Below are positions 15,824 to 24,812 of a stretch of DNA of 35,859 bases, in pieces. Position 1 is the stretch's first letter. Every line of letters begins with the position of its first letter. The notes below the pieces were generated by a model, which saw only the letters and a program-made list of their open reading frames with translations, was not told the origin of the DNA and did no database searches. The position numbers and the translations under genes are program-made. This stretch comes from a delta proteobacterium NaphS2 (lineage in GTDB: Bacteria > Desulfobacterota > DSM-4660 > Desulfatiglandales > Desulfatiglandaceae): positions 3,695-39,553 of the forward strand of contig ADZZ01000356.1 in assembly GCA_000179315.1 (NCBI GenBank), given 5' to 3'.

Positions 15824-17238
15824 AAAAACCCTTATTTGTGATGCTACTGTTTATTCTGTCCTTTTGCATCCATACGGGTCCCGCCATGGGCCAAAAAAGC
15901 AATGCGGTTCCGTCAGTTCACCAAAAGCATTTAAAAGGACCTTACCCGGACGGCATGGCGGTGACCAAAGACTGCCTCAAATGTCACCGTGAACAAGCCG
16001 ATGAAGTGCTTCATTCCGCCCACTGGCTCTGGCAGGGGCCAAGCCCTGGGGTTTTGGGAGAGGCACATCGAACGGATCTGGGAAAGCGGAAACTGATCAA
16101 TAATTTTTGAATGAGCCCCATTTCCAACTGGTGCAGGTGCACCAGCTGCCATGCAGGCTACGGGTGGAAAGACGAAAATTTTGATTTCACGGATCCCGCA
16201 CGCATTGATTGCCTGGTGTGCCATGATACCACGGGCACATATACCAAAACACCCACGGACTGCGGCCGGGAAAAACAGGGCCTTGATCTGGTCCAAATCG
16301 CACAGCGGGTGGGGCTCCCCACCCGGGCCAATTGCGGATCGTGCCACTGGGTCGGCGGTGGCGGGGACGGCGTCAAGCACGGAGACCTGGACAGCACCCT
16401 CAAAAATCCCACCGCCTCTCAGGATGTCCACATGGGCGGTCAGGACTTCACCTGTCAGGAATGTCATGTGACCCTCAAGCACAAAATTTCCGGAGACAGC
16501 ACCACATCCTCCGTCAGTGAGGGGCGCGTCTCCTGCACAGACTGCCATGACGAAAAACCCCACAATGACGATCACCCCCTTCTCAAAACCCTGAATGATC
16601 ATTGCGACACAATCGCATGCCAGACCTGCCATATCCCCACATTTGCCAGGGACAAACCGACCCTCATGTTCTGGGACTGGTCCAAGGCGGGGAAATCCGT
16701 TGAACTTTTGCCGAATGCTCCCAACGTGTTTACCGCCTACAACAAGAAGAAGGGCGTTCTTATCAAACGCAAGGATGTTCAGCCGGTTTACGCCTGGTAC
16801 AACGGCAAGCATCGGCGTTATTTGACCGGGGAACCCGTAAATCAGGGCGGGGTCACGGACCTGAATCCGCCCGTGGGAAACATCAGCGATCCGACCGCCA
16901 GAATCACCCCCTACAAACTTTTTTCCGGCATTCAACCGGCTGACGCCGAATACGGCACCCTTATTGTCCCCAAATTGTGGGAGGGCTTCTGGACACACTT
17001 TGACTGGAACCGGGCCGCAACAGACGGCATGAAAGAAGCCGGGCTCAAATACAGCGGCAAAATCAAATTTGTCAACACGCTCATGTATTGGCGCATCAAC
17101 CATGGGGTGGTTCCCAAACAGAAAGCCCTTTCCTGTACCCATTGCCACCGGCCCGATGGGGTCATGGATTTTGAGGCCCTGGGGTACCCCAATGACCCGG
17201 CCATCTCCGGTGGACGGTTCAAAAAAGAGAAGCCATAG
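15820..17238 (+). CDS. Octaheme tetrathionate reductase-like cytochrome c with predicted selenocysteine (Sec97)
   Basis: The gene is read as one 472-residue protein through the TGA at 16108-16110. A signal peptide (residues ~1-25) exports it. Eight CxxCH heme sites are present: CLKCH 52, CTSCH 107, CLVCH 131, CGSCH 172, CQECH 212, CTDCH 239, CQTCH 267 and CTHCH 439. Only the joined frame gives eight. The TGA falls in KLINNF-U-MSPISNW, where octaheme tetrathionate reductase relatives have Cys ('NNFC', then the heme 2 segment), and a hairpin follows the TGA. From memory, in the Shewanella enzyme a cysteine near this place lies by the Lys-ligated active heme. The substrate (tetrathionate, nitrite, hydroxylamine or another) is not determined. 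A start at 16111 would lose the signal peptide and heme 1. It ends the operon begun by the diadenylate cyclase. Confidence 0.85.
16108..16145 (+). promoter_or_regulatory. Predicted bacterial SECIS hairpin after TGA97 of the octaheme cytochrome
   Basis: After the TGA, CTGGTGC (16128-16134) pairs perfectly with GCACCAG (16139-16145) around the loop AGGT. The loop begins 24 nt after the TGA and has G as its second base, matching the known bacterial SECIS rule (loop 16-37 nt downstream, G in the first two loop bases). The hairpin lies inside the coding sequence, just before the heme 2 codons. Confidence 0.75.
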
Positions 17239-17253
17239 TCAATTTGTATTGAA

Positions 17254-17283
17254 GCCCCACTTTAAAATATGACAAAGTAGGGC
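17254..17283 (+). other. Hairpin just upstream of the cyclase start
   Basis: GCCCCACTTT (17254-17263) and AAAGTAGGGC (17274-17283) form a 10-bp stem with one mismatch, ending one base before the next ATG. No T-tract follows, so it is not a standard terminator. It could limit ribosome access to the cyclase start or stabilise the upstream mRNA end. Confidence 0.4.
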
Positions 17284-17284
17284 C

Positions 17285-20200
17285 ATGAAATGTCCACACT
17301 GTCAATTTAAAAACCCGGAAGGGATGAATTTCTGCGGGAAATGCGGACAACCTCTTTCCACCGCATCCCCACGCGTGTCCCCCGAATATGCCAATCGTTC
17401 CCCCAGGGAATACACCCCCCCCTTTCTGACGGAAAAAGTTCTGGTCAACCGCACCGCCCTGGAAGGGGAGCGAAAGCATGTTACCGTATTCTTCGCGGAT
17501 GTGGCCGGTTTTACCATCATTTCGGAAGCGCTGGATCCCGAAGAGGTCCATGACATCATGGACGGATGTTTTGAAATCCTGGGGCAGGAAATCCACGGCG
17601 CAGGGGGCACCATCAACCAGTATACGGGAGACGGGGTCATGGCGCTGTTCGGCGCCCCCGTCGCCTATGAGGATCATATTCGCAGGGCCTGCCATGCGGC
17701 GCTACGCGTTCAACACCGAATGAAAAGCTATACCCGTGATGTGAATAAGCAATTCGGGGTGTTGTTTCAAATGCGCATCGGCATTCACGCCGGGCCCGTG
17801 GTGGTGGGGGCTATCGGCGATAACCTACGGCTGGATTACACCGCCATCGGGGATACCACCAACCTTTCGGCCCGTCTGGAAGCTCTCGCCCGCCCGGGCG
17901 GCATTCTGGTCTCCCGCCTCATACAAACGGCCGCGCAACCTTTTTTCCGATTCCGAAAGGTAGGGGATTTTAACATCAAGGGAAAAAAGGAACCGATAAC
18001 GGCATTCTCCCTTTTGGGAGAATTGGAAATAATTTCGCTCCGGGAAACGGACGGCGGGGAAATTCCATTTGTTGACCGGAAAAATGAGTTGGGTGCTCTG
18101 CTGCGGGCCTACAAAAGGATGTTGAAAGGCCGATTTCTAATGGCGGTGGTGGAAGGCGAAGCGGGCGTCGGAAAAACCCGCCTTCTGACTGCTTTTCAAA
18201 ATACCATTCAAAAGGGTAACACGCTTTGCCTTCAGGGGCGATGCCGACCCTATGGTGAAACCACGGCGCTTTATCCCGTAGCCCAAATGCTCAGGCGCCA
18301 TTTCGAAATCGCCGAGCATGACAGCTTCAAGGTTGTCAGGAACAAAATCAAAGCAAGGATTCAACAAAGGGAACTGATTCCCAGGCTCAAAAAAATCTTT
18401 GACCTCTTTGGCGTCAGCGGCAACAAAAACCCCTCCCAAGGGGTATTTGAAGGGGAGAAACGCCGTATGTTCAGGGCCGTGGGAGACCTTTTTGGGGCCA
18501 CTGTAACCCGCAGATCGGTGATCCTTTTCTTTGACGACATGCAATGGGCCGACGAAACCACCCATGAATTTCTCGCTTTTCTCGCCCAATCACAAATCAA
18601 AGGACCTCTTATGGTGGTGTGCTCGGGGCGAACCGCTAAACCTGTCTGTCGTCCCATAAAACCCGATCACCTTATTAATTTGAAACCCTTCGAGGATAGC
18701 ACGGCATTAAGCCTTTTCAACGCCGTTTTGGGAAGCAACAGACTGGATGCCGGAATATCCCGGGACATCCTTTCCCATGCCGGTGGCAACCCGTTGTTTC
18801 TGATCGAGATGGCGGAAACCATCAAGAGAAGGAAACTGATGGTCTGCGATGCTCAAATCTGCCGGTTGCGCCTGGATATTGATGCTCTGGAAATTCCCCG
18901 GACCATCCGGGAGGTCCTGTCTGCCCGACTGGATGCGCTTCCCGCTTCGGTGAAGGGGGTTGCACAACTGGCTTCTGTTATCGGAACGGAGTTCTCTCAC
19001 GATCTGCTGGCCTATCTTACCGGAGATACGGCCCGTCTCAAACAGATTCTGACTTTGTTGAAAAAGGAAGGCATTATCGATGAATTATCCTCCGATTTCG
19101 GCGGTAAGTATGTTTTCCGCCATCAAATGATGCAGGAAATCGCTTACCACGGGCTTTTGAGAAAAAATCGTAGAATCTATCATCATGTGGTGGCGGAGGC
19201 CATGGAAAAAATGTATCGCGACAACCTTTCCAAACAGTCCGGCTTTCTGGCCTACCACTATTATCGTGCACAGGATTGGCAAAAAGCCTTTGCCCACACC
19301 CTGGAAGCAGGGAACCAGGCCAAACGCTCTTATGCCTGCGGGGAAGCCCTTATGTGTTTCGACCGTGCCCTGGATATCCTCCAAAAAGACGCATGGGAAC
19401 ATCCTCGGGAACGGGCGCTTCAGATTTATAAGTGGAAAGGGGGCATGCATTTCTGTCTGGGCCAGACGGAAAAAAGCCATCGGACCTTTCACAAAATGCT
19501 GGCAGAGGCAAAGCACCTTAAGGATAGAGATTCCGAAGGAGAAGCTATCTTTCGACTGGGATGGACTTCCTTTTTCATGCACAAACCGATTTCGGCCCTG
19601 AAGTTCCTCCAAAAAGCATCTGATTTGGCCGGCACATACGGCCTTCGGGAAATCCTGCTCAAGGCCGCCAGCTTTGAAGGATTTGTGCATTCGGTCCTGG
19701 GGGACCTGAAAAAAGCAAGGCCTCTCCTGATCCAGGCCCTCGATCTCAGCGAAGACACTGTAAATGCCGAAGCAAAGGCCTGGTGCCTCTCCTATCTCAT
19801 CCAGTATTACAACTGGACCGGGGAGTTGAGCGAAGCCCTGGCCGTCAGCGATGAACTGTGGCAGCTGAACGAAAGCCTCAAAAGCCCCTTCTTCCACATT
19901 GTGCTCCATTTCCGCAAAGGCCACATCTACGGTGCCCTGGGAAGATTGGAAGAGGGAGAAAATATTCTAAAGGCAGGTTTGAAGAAACTGGAAACAGGCG
20001 ATGACAAATTCTGGAAACCAAGGTTTTTAAACACGCTTGGCTGGATCCGCGCGCAGACGGGAGACGTGGAAGAGGCCCTGAGGCTGAACCGGGAGGCCCT
20101 GCGCCTGGCGCTGCCCACGGGCGATCCTGAGACCATTCACAATGCCCAAATCAATGTGGGCGAAAACTATCTTCAACTGGGAGATCTTAAAAACGCCCAA

Positions 20201-20566
20201 GAAGTGTTGGTCCATGTCCAAAACCGGATCAAGGGCAAACGGCATCTCTATGCGGGCTGGCGATATAAAACAAGACTGCTGATCGCCCTTGCGGAGCTTT
20301 ATGAAAAAAGGGGAGGGCACCGAAAAGCACTCTATTATATTAACGAGGCATTGAAAGCCGCCCGGGAAAACGGTGCTCAGAAACATGAGGCCACGGCATT
20401 GAGGGTCAAAGCCTGTATCGTCCACAAGAACCGACCCAAAATGGCTCTTGCCAACCTTGAACAGGCCCGTGAACTGAGCGCCAGAATAGGCGCACAGCCT
20501 ACTTTGGAAAAGATCAATGACACCATGAAAGATTTCGAAAATCCATTTACGACTGATAAACCGTAA
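17285..20566 (+). CDS. Zinc-ribbon / class III adenylate-guanylate cyclase / AAA-type ATPase / TPR signalling protein
   Basis: This is a large soluble protein of 1093 residues with four parts. Residues 1-25 are a zinc ribbon (CPHCQFKNPEGMNFCGKCG). About 60-240 is a class III cyclase domain with FFADVAGFTIISEALD, NQYTGDGVMALFG and DYTAIGDTTNLSARLEALA. About 260-530 is a STAND/AAA ATPase with Walker A GEAGVGKTRL and Walker B VILFFDDMQWAD. From about 620 onward come TPR-like helical repeats. The architecture is common in environmental bacteria and is thought to couple nucleotide second-messenger synthesis to protein-protein sensing. The input signal cannot be read. It follows the cytochrome by 46 bp, so co-transcription is possible. 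Confidence 0.9.
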   Translation: MKCPHCQFKNPEGMNFCGKCGQPLSTASPRVSPEYANRSPREYTPPFLTEKVLVNRTALEGERKHVTVFFADVAGFTIISEALDPEEVHDIMDGCFEILGQEIHGAGGTINQYTGDGVMALFGAPVAYEDHIRRACHAALRVQHRMKSYTRDVNKQFGVLFQMRIGIHAGPVVVGAIGDNLRLDYTAIGDTTNLSARLEALARPGGILVSRLIQTAAQPFFRFRKVGDFNIKGKKEPITAFSLLGELEIISLRETDGGEIPFVDRKNELGALLRAYKRMLKGRFLMAVVEGEAGVGKTRLLTAFQNTIQKGNTLCLQGRCRPYGETTALYPVAQMLRRHFEIAEHDSFKVVRNKIKARIQQRELIPRLKKIFDLFGVSGNKNPSQGVFEGEKRRMFRAVGDLFGATVTRRSVILFFDDMQWADETTHEFLAFLAQSQIKGPLMVVCSGRTAKPVCRPIKPDHLINLKPFEDSTALSLFNAVLGSNRLDAGISRDILSHAGGNPLFLIEMAETIKRRKLMVCDAQICRLRLDIDALEIPRTIREVLSARLDALPASVKGVAQLASVIGTEFSHDLLAYLTGDTARLKQILTLLKKEGIIDELSSDFGGKYVFRHQMMQEIAYHGLLRKNRRIYHHVVAEAMEKMYRDNLSKQSGFLAYHYYRAQDWQKAFAHTLEAGNQAKRSYACGEALMCFDRALDILQKDAWEHPRERALQIYKWKGGMHFCLGQTEKSHRTFHKMLAEAKHLKDRDSEGEAIFRLGWTSFFMHKPISALKFLQKASDLAGTYGLREILLKAASFEGFVHSVLGDLKKARPLLIQALDLSEDTVNAEAKAWCLSYLIQYYNWTGELSEALAVSDELWQLNESLKSPFFHIVLHFRKGHIYGALGRLEEGENILKAGLKKLETGDDKFWKPRFLNTLGWIRAQTGDVEEALRLNREALRLALPTGDPETIHNAQINVGENYLQLGDLKNAQEVLVHVQNRIKGKRHLYAGWRYKTRLLIALAELYEKRGGHRKALYYINEALKAARENGAQKHEATALRVKACIVHKNRPKMALANLEQARELSARIGAQPTLEKINDTMKDFENPFTTDKP

Positions 20567-20577
20567 ACGGTTCTCTA

Positions 20578-20604
20578 TTGACTTTGTTTATCTAATAATA
20601 TAGT
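20578..20604 (+). promoter_or_regulatory. Possible sigma-70 promoter upstream of folE2
   Basis: TTGACT at 20578-20583 and TATAGT at 20599-20604 are separated by 15 bp, shorter than the ideal 17. The site is 35 bp before the folE2 ATG in an A/T-rich gap following the large cyclase gene. Confidence 0.35.
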
Positions 20605-20639
20605 GCAGACCTACGGAAAATTTTAGAAAATGGAAGTTT

Positions 20640-21428
20640 ATGGAAGACATACAAAATCACAGAGACCATCGCAATATTGATATCGATCAGGTGGGTGTCA
20701 AGGGCATCCGGTATCCGATCACGGTTCTGGACAAGGACATGGGGGAGCAACAGACCGTGGCGGAAATCAATATGTACGTAAATCTTCCCCGCTATTACAA
20801 AGGCACACACATGAGCCGGTTTGTGGAAATTCTAAACGAGCACAGCCGGCGAATATCGGTCCAGAATTTCTCGGAGATTCTGGAGGAAATGAAAGATCGA
20901 CTGAACGCTGAAAGCGCCCACATGGAAATGAGCTTTCCTTATTTTATCAACAAGTCGGCACCGGTCACCGGTGTCAACGGGCTGATGGAATACAAGTGCG
21001 CTTTCAAAGGCTCCCTGAACAGCGGAAGCGATCTGATCATCATGATTCATGTGCCCATTTCAACCCTTTGTCCCTGCTCCAAGGAAATCAGCGACTTCGG
21101 TGCACACAACCAGCGGGGCGAGGTACGGCTTCAGGTTCGGTTCAAGAAATTCGTATGGATTGAGGATTTGATCAGATTGGTTGAGGAATCCGCTTCATGT
21201 GAGGTATTTTCGGTTCTGAAAAGAGAAGATGAAAAATACGTCACTGAGCACGCATACCACAACCCCATGTTTGTGGAGGACATCGTGCGAGACATCGCCG
21301 TTAAATTGAGTGACGATTCCAATATCACCTGGTTCACCGTGGAATCGGAAAACTTTGAATCCATCCACAATCATAACGCCTATGCATACATCGAAAAAGG
21401 CAAGGCCCATATGACGGAAAATGCGTAA
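20640..21428 (+). CDS. folE2: GTP cyclohydrolase FolE2 (type IB)
   Basis: This 262-residue enzyme converts GTP to 7,8-dihydroneopterin triphosphate, the first step toward tetrahydrofolate and queuosine. FolE2 hallmarks are VGVKGIRYPITVLDKD near the N-terminus, a central HMSRFVEILNEHSRRI, the metal/substrate-site segment STLCPCSKEISDFGAHNQRG, and a C-terminal ESFESIHNHNAY-like motif (seen as SENFESIHNHNAYA). FolE2 differs from the zinc enzyme FolE in using other divalent metals, which is useful under zinc limitation. AATGGAAG precedes the start. It is followed 10 bp later by the PurH-like gene, so folate and purine steps are grouped. Confidence 0.94.
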   Translation: MEDIQNHRDHRNIDIDQVGVKGIRYPITVLDKDMGEQQTVAEINMYVNLPRYYKGTHMSRFVEILNEHSRRISVQNFSEILEEMKDRLNAESAHMEMSFPYFINKSAPVTGVNGLMEYKCAFKGSLNSGSDLIIMIHVPISTLCPCSKEISDFGAHNQRGEVRLQVRFKKFVWIEDLIRLVEESASCEVFSVLKREDEKYVTEHAYHNPMFVEDIVRDIAVKLSDDSNITWFTVESENFESIHNHNAYAYIEKGKAHMTENA

Positions 21429-21438
21429 GGAGGAATCG

Positions 21439-22734
21439 ATGGCTGACGACCTTAAGAAAATGTACAAAACCGTCATGGATGACCACTTTCCCAAGGAACT
21501 GACCATTTCATTCGGAGATCAGGCCCTCATCTACCGCAAAAAAACCTGGAAAATTCCGGATGCCGGCGCCGGCGAAATCATCGAAAAAGGGCTTCGGTAC
21601 GGTGAAAATCCGGGACAGGAGGCGGCCATCTACGAGCTGGTTCAGGGAAATCTGGCATTGGGGGGCTGCCAATTCATTGAACCCGGAAACGGTTTGGTGT
21701 CGGCCATTTCTGAAAAAGAGATGGTACAAAGCGGAAAACATCCCGGTAAAATCAATCTCACCGATGTGGACAATGCCCTCAACATCATGAAATACCTGGA
21801 TGCAGGACCGGCGGTTGTCATCGTCAAGCACAACAACCCTTGTGGCGTCGCCTACGGCAATACCCTTGCGGAAGCCTATGAAAAAGCGGATATGGCGGAT
21901 CGCATCGCCGCCTTCGGCGGATGCGCTCTCTTCAATCAACCGGTGGACACGGCCACGGCGGAACGGATTTCCGAAAATTATCTGGAAGTGGTGGCTGCTC
22001 CCGAATATGAAACGGGGAGCGTGGATATATTATCAAAGCGATCCAATCTTCGCATTTTCCGCGTTCCACGCATGGACCGGCTTTCCCGGTTCGCCGGAAA
22101 ACGATTTGTGGACTTTAAGAGCCTGATCGACGGCGGACTCATCGTACAGCAATCACCGCTGAATCAAATTAAGACCGTTACGGACCTGAAACCCGCCGTT
22201 TCTGAATACCAGGGGAAGACCTACACCATTGAACGAGAACCCACCAGCCGGGAATACAAAGACCTGCTGTTCGGCTGGCAGGTGGAACAGGGCGTCACGT
22301 CCAATTCGGTCATTTATGTGAAAGACGGGGTGACCGTAGGCATCGGTACCGGTGAACAGGACCGGGTGGGTGTCGCGGAGATCGGCATTTTCAAGGCATA
22401 CACAAAATACGCGGATGCCCTTTGTTTTAAGCGGCACGGGTTACCCTATAAAGACCTGGCGCTCCAGGTGGAAAAGGGAGGAGAAGGTCGTGACCGGTTA
22501 AATGAAATCGATGCGGACACGAAGGCGGCCAAAGGGGGTCTCATTGGCGCTTCAATGGTTTCCGATGCATTCTTCCCTTTCAGGGACGGCGTGGATGTGG
22601 CCATCAAGGAAGGGATCAGCGCCATTGTTCAACCGGGCGGTTCCATGCGGGATTTTGAAGTGATCGAGGCCTGTAATGATGCAACCCCGCAGGTTTCCAT
22701 GGTCTTTACCGGCCAAAGGGCCTTCAAACATTAA
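21439..22734 (+). CDS. PurH-like AICAR formyltransferase-type protein without an obvious IMP cyclohydrolase domain
   Basis: This 431-residue cytoplasmic protein resembles the transformylase half of PurH: LRYGENPGQEAAIYEL, VVIVKHNNPCGVAYGNTLAE, AYEKADMADRIAAFGGCALF, TSNSVIYVKDGVTVGIGTGE and SMVSDAFFPFRDGVDVAIKE. The last is the AICARFT catalytic region. Standard bifunctional PurH is about 520 residues with an N-terminal MGS-like IMP cyclohydrolase domain. That domain is absent here, so the final cyclisation must come from another protein, or this version differs. The start at 21439 follows an AAGGAGG site. It probably shares a transcript with folE2, whose pathway supplies the formyl-folate it would use. 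Confidence 0.87.
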   Translation: MADDLKKMYKTVMDDHFPKELTISFGDQALIYRKKTWKIPDAGAGEIIEKGLRYGENPGQEAAIYELVQGNLALGGCQFIEPGNGLVSAISEKEMVQSGKHPGKINLTDVDNALNIMKYLDAGPAVVIVKHNNPCGVAYGNTLAEAYEKADMADRIAAFGGCALFNQPVDTATAERISENYLEVVAAPEYETGSVDILSKRSNLRIFRVPRMDRLSRFAGKRFVDFKSLIDGGLIVQQSPLNQIKTVTDLKPAVSEYQGKTYTIEREPTSREYKDLLFGWQVEQGVTSNSVIYVKDGVTVGIGTGEQDRVGVAEIGIFKAYTKYADALCFKRHGLPYKDLALQVEKGGEGRDRLNEIDADTKAAKGGLIGASMVSDAFFPFRDGVDVAIKEGISAIVQPGGSMRDFEVIEACNDATPQVSMVFTGQRAFKH

Positions 22735-22795
22735 TGGATGGTTCAACCGTGGGCCTCATCAGGTCCACACACACATACGTTAGGAGTAAAAAAGC

Positions 22796-23359
22796 ATGTA
22801 TAACGCAAGTGATCTCAGGAAAGGGTTAAAAATTGAAATTGACGGTGAGCCTTATGTGGTGACGGCTTTTGAATTCTCAAAACCGGGAAAAGGCCAGTCC
22901 CTTTACCGGTGCAAACTGAAAAATATGATTACGGGCGTCATCATTGATCCCACCTATCGATCGGGGGATTCCTTTAAACCGGCGGATCTTTCCGAACGGA
23001 AAATGCAATATCTGTACAACCAGGATGATGAGTTCTGGTTTATGGATGTGGAAAACTATGAGCAGTACGTCTTAAAGGAAGATCAGGTGGGGGATGCCAG
23101 AAACTATCTGATCGATAACCTGGAAGTGGATATCCTTTTTTTCGGCGACAGACCCATCGGCATTACCCTTCCCAATTTTGTTGATCTTTTGGTCACCAAG
23201 GCCGACCCCTGGGCCAAAGGAGACTCGGTCACCGGCGACACCAAACCGATTATGCTGGAAACAGGTTATGAACTGCGGGTCCCGCCGTTTATAGAAGAAG
23301 GCGGAAAGATCACCGTTGACACGCGCACAGGGGAATATGTCACACGGGTCAAGGAATAA
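22796..23359 (+). CDS. efp: Translation elongation factor P
   Basis: This is a 187-residue EF-P that relieves ribosome stalling at consecutive prolines. The three-domain layout is complete: an N-terminal KOW-like domain (MYNASDLRKGLKIEIDGEPY), a middle OB domain (RKMQYLYNQDDEFWFMDVEN) and a C-terminal OB domain ending GGKITVDTRTGEYVTRVKE. The modification loop reads EFSKPGKGQ, with Lys32 at the position lysylated in the E. coli-type system. The EpmA-like ligase gene overlaps the 3' end, supporting that type of modification. TTAGGAG precedes the ATG. Confidence 0.96.
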   Translation: MYNASDLRKGLKIEIDGEPYVVTAFEFSKPGKGQSLYRCKLKNMITGVIIDPTYRSGDSFKPADLSERKMQYLYNQDDEFWFMDVENYEQYVLKEDQVGDARNYLIDNLEVDILFFGDRPIGITLPNFVDLLVTKADPWAKGDSVTGDTKPIMLETGYELRVPPFIEEGGKITVDTRTGEYVTRVKE

Positions 23360-24290
23360 ACCGTTTGAGGATGACCCGGCGGTTTTTTCGAAACGTAAAT
23401 CCTATCTCTTATCGCGGGCAAAAATCGTTCAGAGCATTCGGGAATTTTTCATCACCCGTGATTACCTGGAAGTGGAAACCCCCCAGCTGATTACCGCACC
23501 CGCACCGGAAGCCCATATTGAATCCATATCCGTTGGCGACCGCTATCTGCAGACATCCCCCGAGTTGTGCATGAAACGACTTCTGACCCGTGGTTTTCCT
23601 CGAATTTTTCAAATTTCCAGGTGTTTCAGGGGGGAAGAACGGGGGGATTTGCACCTGCCTGAATTCTCCCTTCTGGAGTGGTACCGAACCCGAATTGACT
23701 ACCGGGACCTCATGGTGGAGTGTGAAAATCTTTTTCTTTTTCTCGCCCGTCAACTGAATTTAGGAACCGTGCTTCGTTACCGTGGCGTGACCGTTGATCT
23801 GGCGGCACCCTGGGAACGGCTGTCCGTTCAAGCCGCTTTTGAACGCCATACCGCCGTCTCCGTGGACCAGGCACTGAGGGACGACACCTTTGATCAAACC
23901 ATGGTATCGGAAATCGAACCGCATCTGGGAATGAAAACGCCCACCTTTCTCTATGACTACCCTGCCTCACTGGGAGCGCTGGCTCGCCTGAAACCGGGAA
24001 ACCCTTCCCTTGCGGAACGGTTCGAAATATATGTGGCGGGAATTGAACTGGCCAACGGCTTTTCAGAACTAAACGATGCCCGAGAGCAACGCCTGCGATT
24101 TGAAAAGGAGCTGGCGCAGCGGGCTTTGGCGGGAAAACCCACTTCTCCCATGCCGGAACGATTCTTGAGCGACCTTAGAGCGATGCCCGAGGCTGCCGGC
24201 ATTGCACTTGGCGTGGATCGGCTTGCGATGCTTTTTAATGATGCCCGTACCATCGATGAGGTGGTTGCCTTTACACCGGAGGCGGTTTAG
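23337..24290 (+). CDS. epmA: EF-P lysine ligase EpmA (GenX/PoxA)
   Basis: This is a 317-residue class II lysyl-tRNA-synthetase paralogue that attaches (beta-)lysine to EF-P. Class II motifs are visible: VQSIREFFITRDYLEVETPQ (motif 1), RIFQISRCFRGEERGDLHLP and EFSLLEWYRT (motif 2), and a C-terminal GIALGVDRLAMLF (motif 3). ELANGFSELNDAREQ is also typical. There is no anticodon-binding domain, as expected for EpmA. I chose the ATG at 23337, which overlaps the efp end by 23 bp and has CAGGGGA before it; a start at 23316 is possible. The aminomutase EpmB is not in the window. Confidence 0.93.
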   Translation: MSHGSRNKPFEDDPAVFSKRKSYLLSRAKIVQSIREFFITRDYLEVETPQLITAPAPEAHIESISVGDRYLQTSPELCMKRLLTRGFPRIFQISRCFRGEERGDLHLPEFSLLEWYRTRIDYRDLMVECENLFLFLARQLNLGTVLRYRGVTVDLAAPWERLSVQAAFERHTAVSVDQALRDDTFDQTMVSEIEPHLGMKTPTFLYDYPASLGALARLKPGNPSLAERFEIYVAGIELANGFSELNDAREQRLRFEKELAQRALAGKPTSPMPERFLSDLRAMPEAAGIALGVDRLAMLFNDARTIDEVVAFTPEAV

Positions 24291-24300
24291 GGCTTACCAA

Positions 24301-24340
24301 AAAAACAGGCTGACCCCGTTCCAGGGACCAGCCTGCTTGT
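24301..24340 (+). terminator. Hairpin after epmA, probable terminator
   Basis: CAGGCTG and CAGCCTG with inner CCC/GGG pairs form a strong stem. The flanking AAAA and TTGTTT can extend it. The stop codon is 11 bp upstream. The T-run is weak (CTTGTTTGG), so efficiency is uncertain. The 522-bp gap 24291-24812 otherwise holds the activator sites and the sigma-54 promoter listed below, plus A/T-rich sequence. Confidence 0.55.
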
Positions 24341-24559
24341 TTGGAAGGGGGCAACCGATATTTTAAGGAGGTTAAGCCAAGTCTCGTGCCCGTATATTAG
24401 ATTCAAGAAAGCAATGGTTGTGCCATAAATAATCCATTTCATCATTTTTTTGAGAGCAGCATCAAGAAACACCGTCGATAGCCGCATTGATGGGTTTTGG
24501 ACACAATTTTGGGATTTAAAATGACATTCATATCGGGTTCACAAACTGGCGAAAGGAGG

Positions 24560-24580
24560 TTAACGGTTAACACTTGTTAA
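24560..24580 (+). promoter_or_regulatory. Upstream activating site, TTAAC...GTTAA type (copy A)
   Basis: TTAACACTTGTTAA at 24567-24580 is an imperfect inverted repeat (TTAAC / GTTAA), preceded by an extra TTAAC half-site at 24560. It matches 13 of 14 bases of the element at 27851-27864. It lies about 112-125 bp upstream of the sigma-54 promoter of the dsrE-like operon, a normal enhancer distance. Confidence 0.7.
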
Positions 24581-24691
24581 GCGCAGATGGTTAGCAGTTG
24601 AACATCATTTCCCATTTCTTGTTTTTTGACAGTGCCAGGAAAATATGGCATTAAATGAAGATACATTGGCTTTTTCACAATCATTTTTGGA

Positions 24692-24707
24692 TGGCATGTT
24701 TTTTGCT
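24692..24707 (+). promoter_or_regulatory. Sigma-54 promoter of the DsrE/F/H-like operon
   Basis: TGGCATGTTTTTTGCT matches the consensus TGGCACGNNNNTTGCW at every fixed position except one, with correct GG-to-GC spacing. It lies 106 bp before the first ATG of the operon. Confidence 0.85.
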
Positions 24708-24812
24708 TAACCCATTGCCATTGATTAACGATGCATCCGCGCTTCGAGATGATGATCCGTGATACCGCTAAAGCATTTTTTGAAACATCAACAGATCTTA
24801 GAGGAGAAAGAA

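Noticed and set aside
15931-17148. 405-codon open frame on the minus strand opposite the cytochrome
   Set aside because: Its composition mirrors the sense codons, it has no family resemblance and no ribosome-binding site. It is an antisense shadow in G+C-rich sequence.
16111-17238. Separate gene starting at the ATG right after the TGA in the cytochrome
   Set aside because: It would lack a signal peptide and heme 1, has no ribosome-binding site, and the protein similarity continues smoothly across the TGA. Sec readthrough explains it better.
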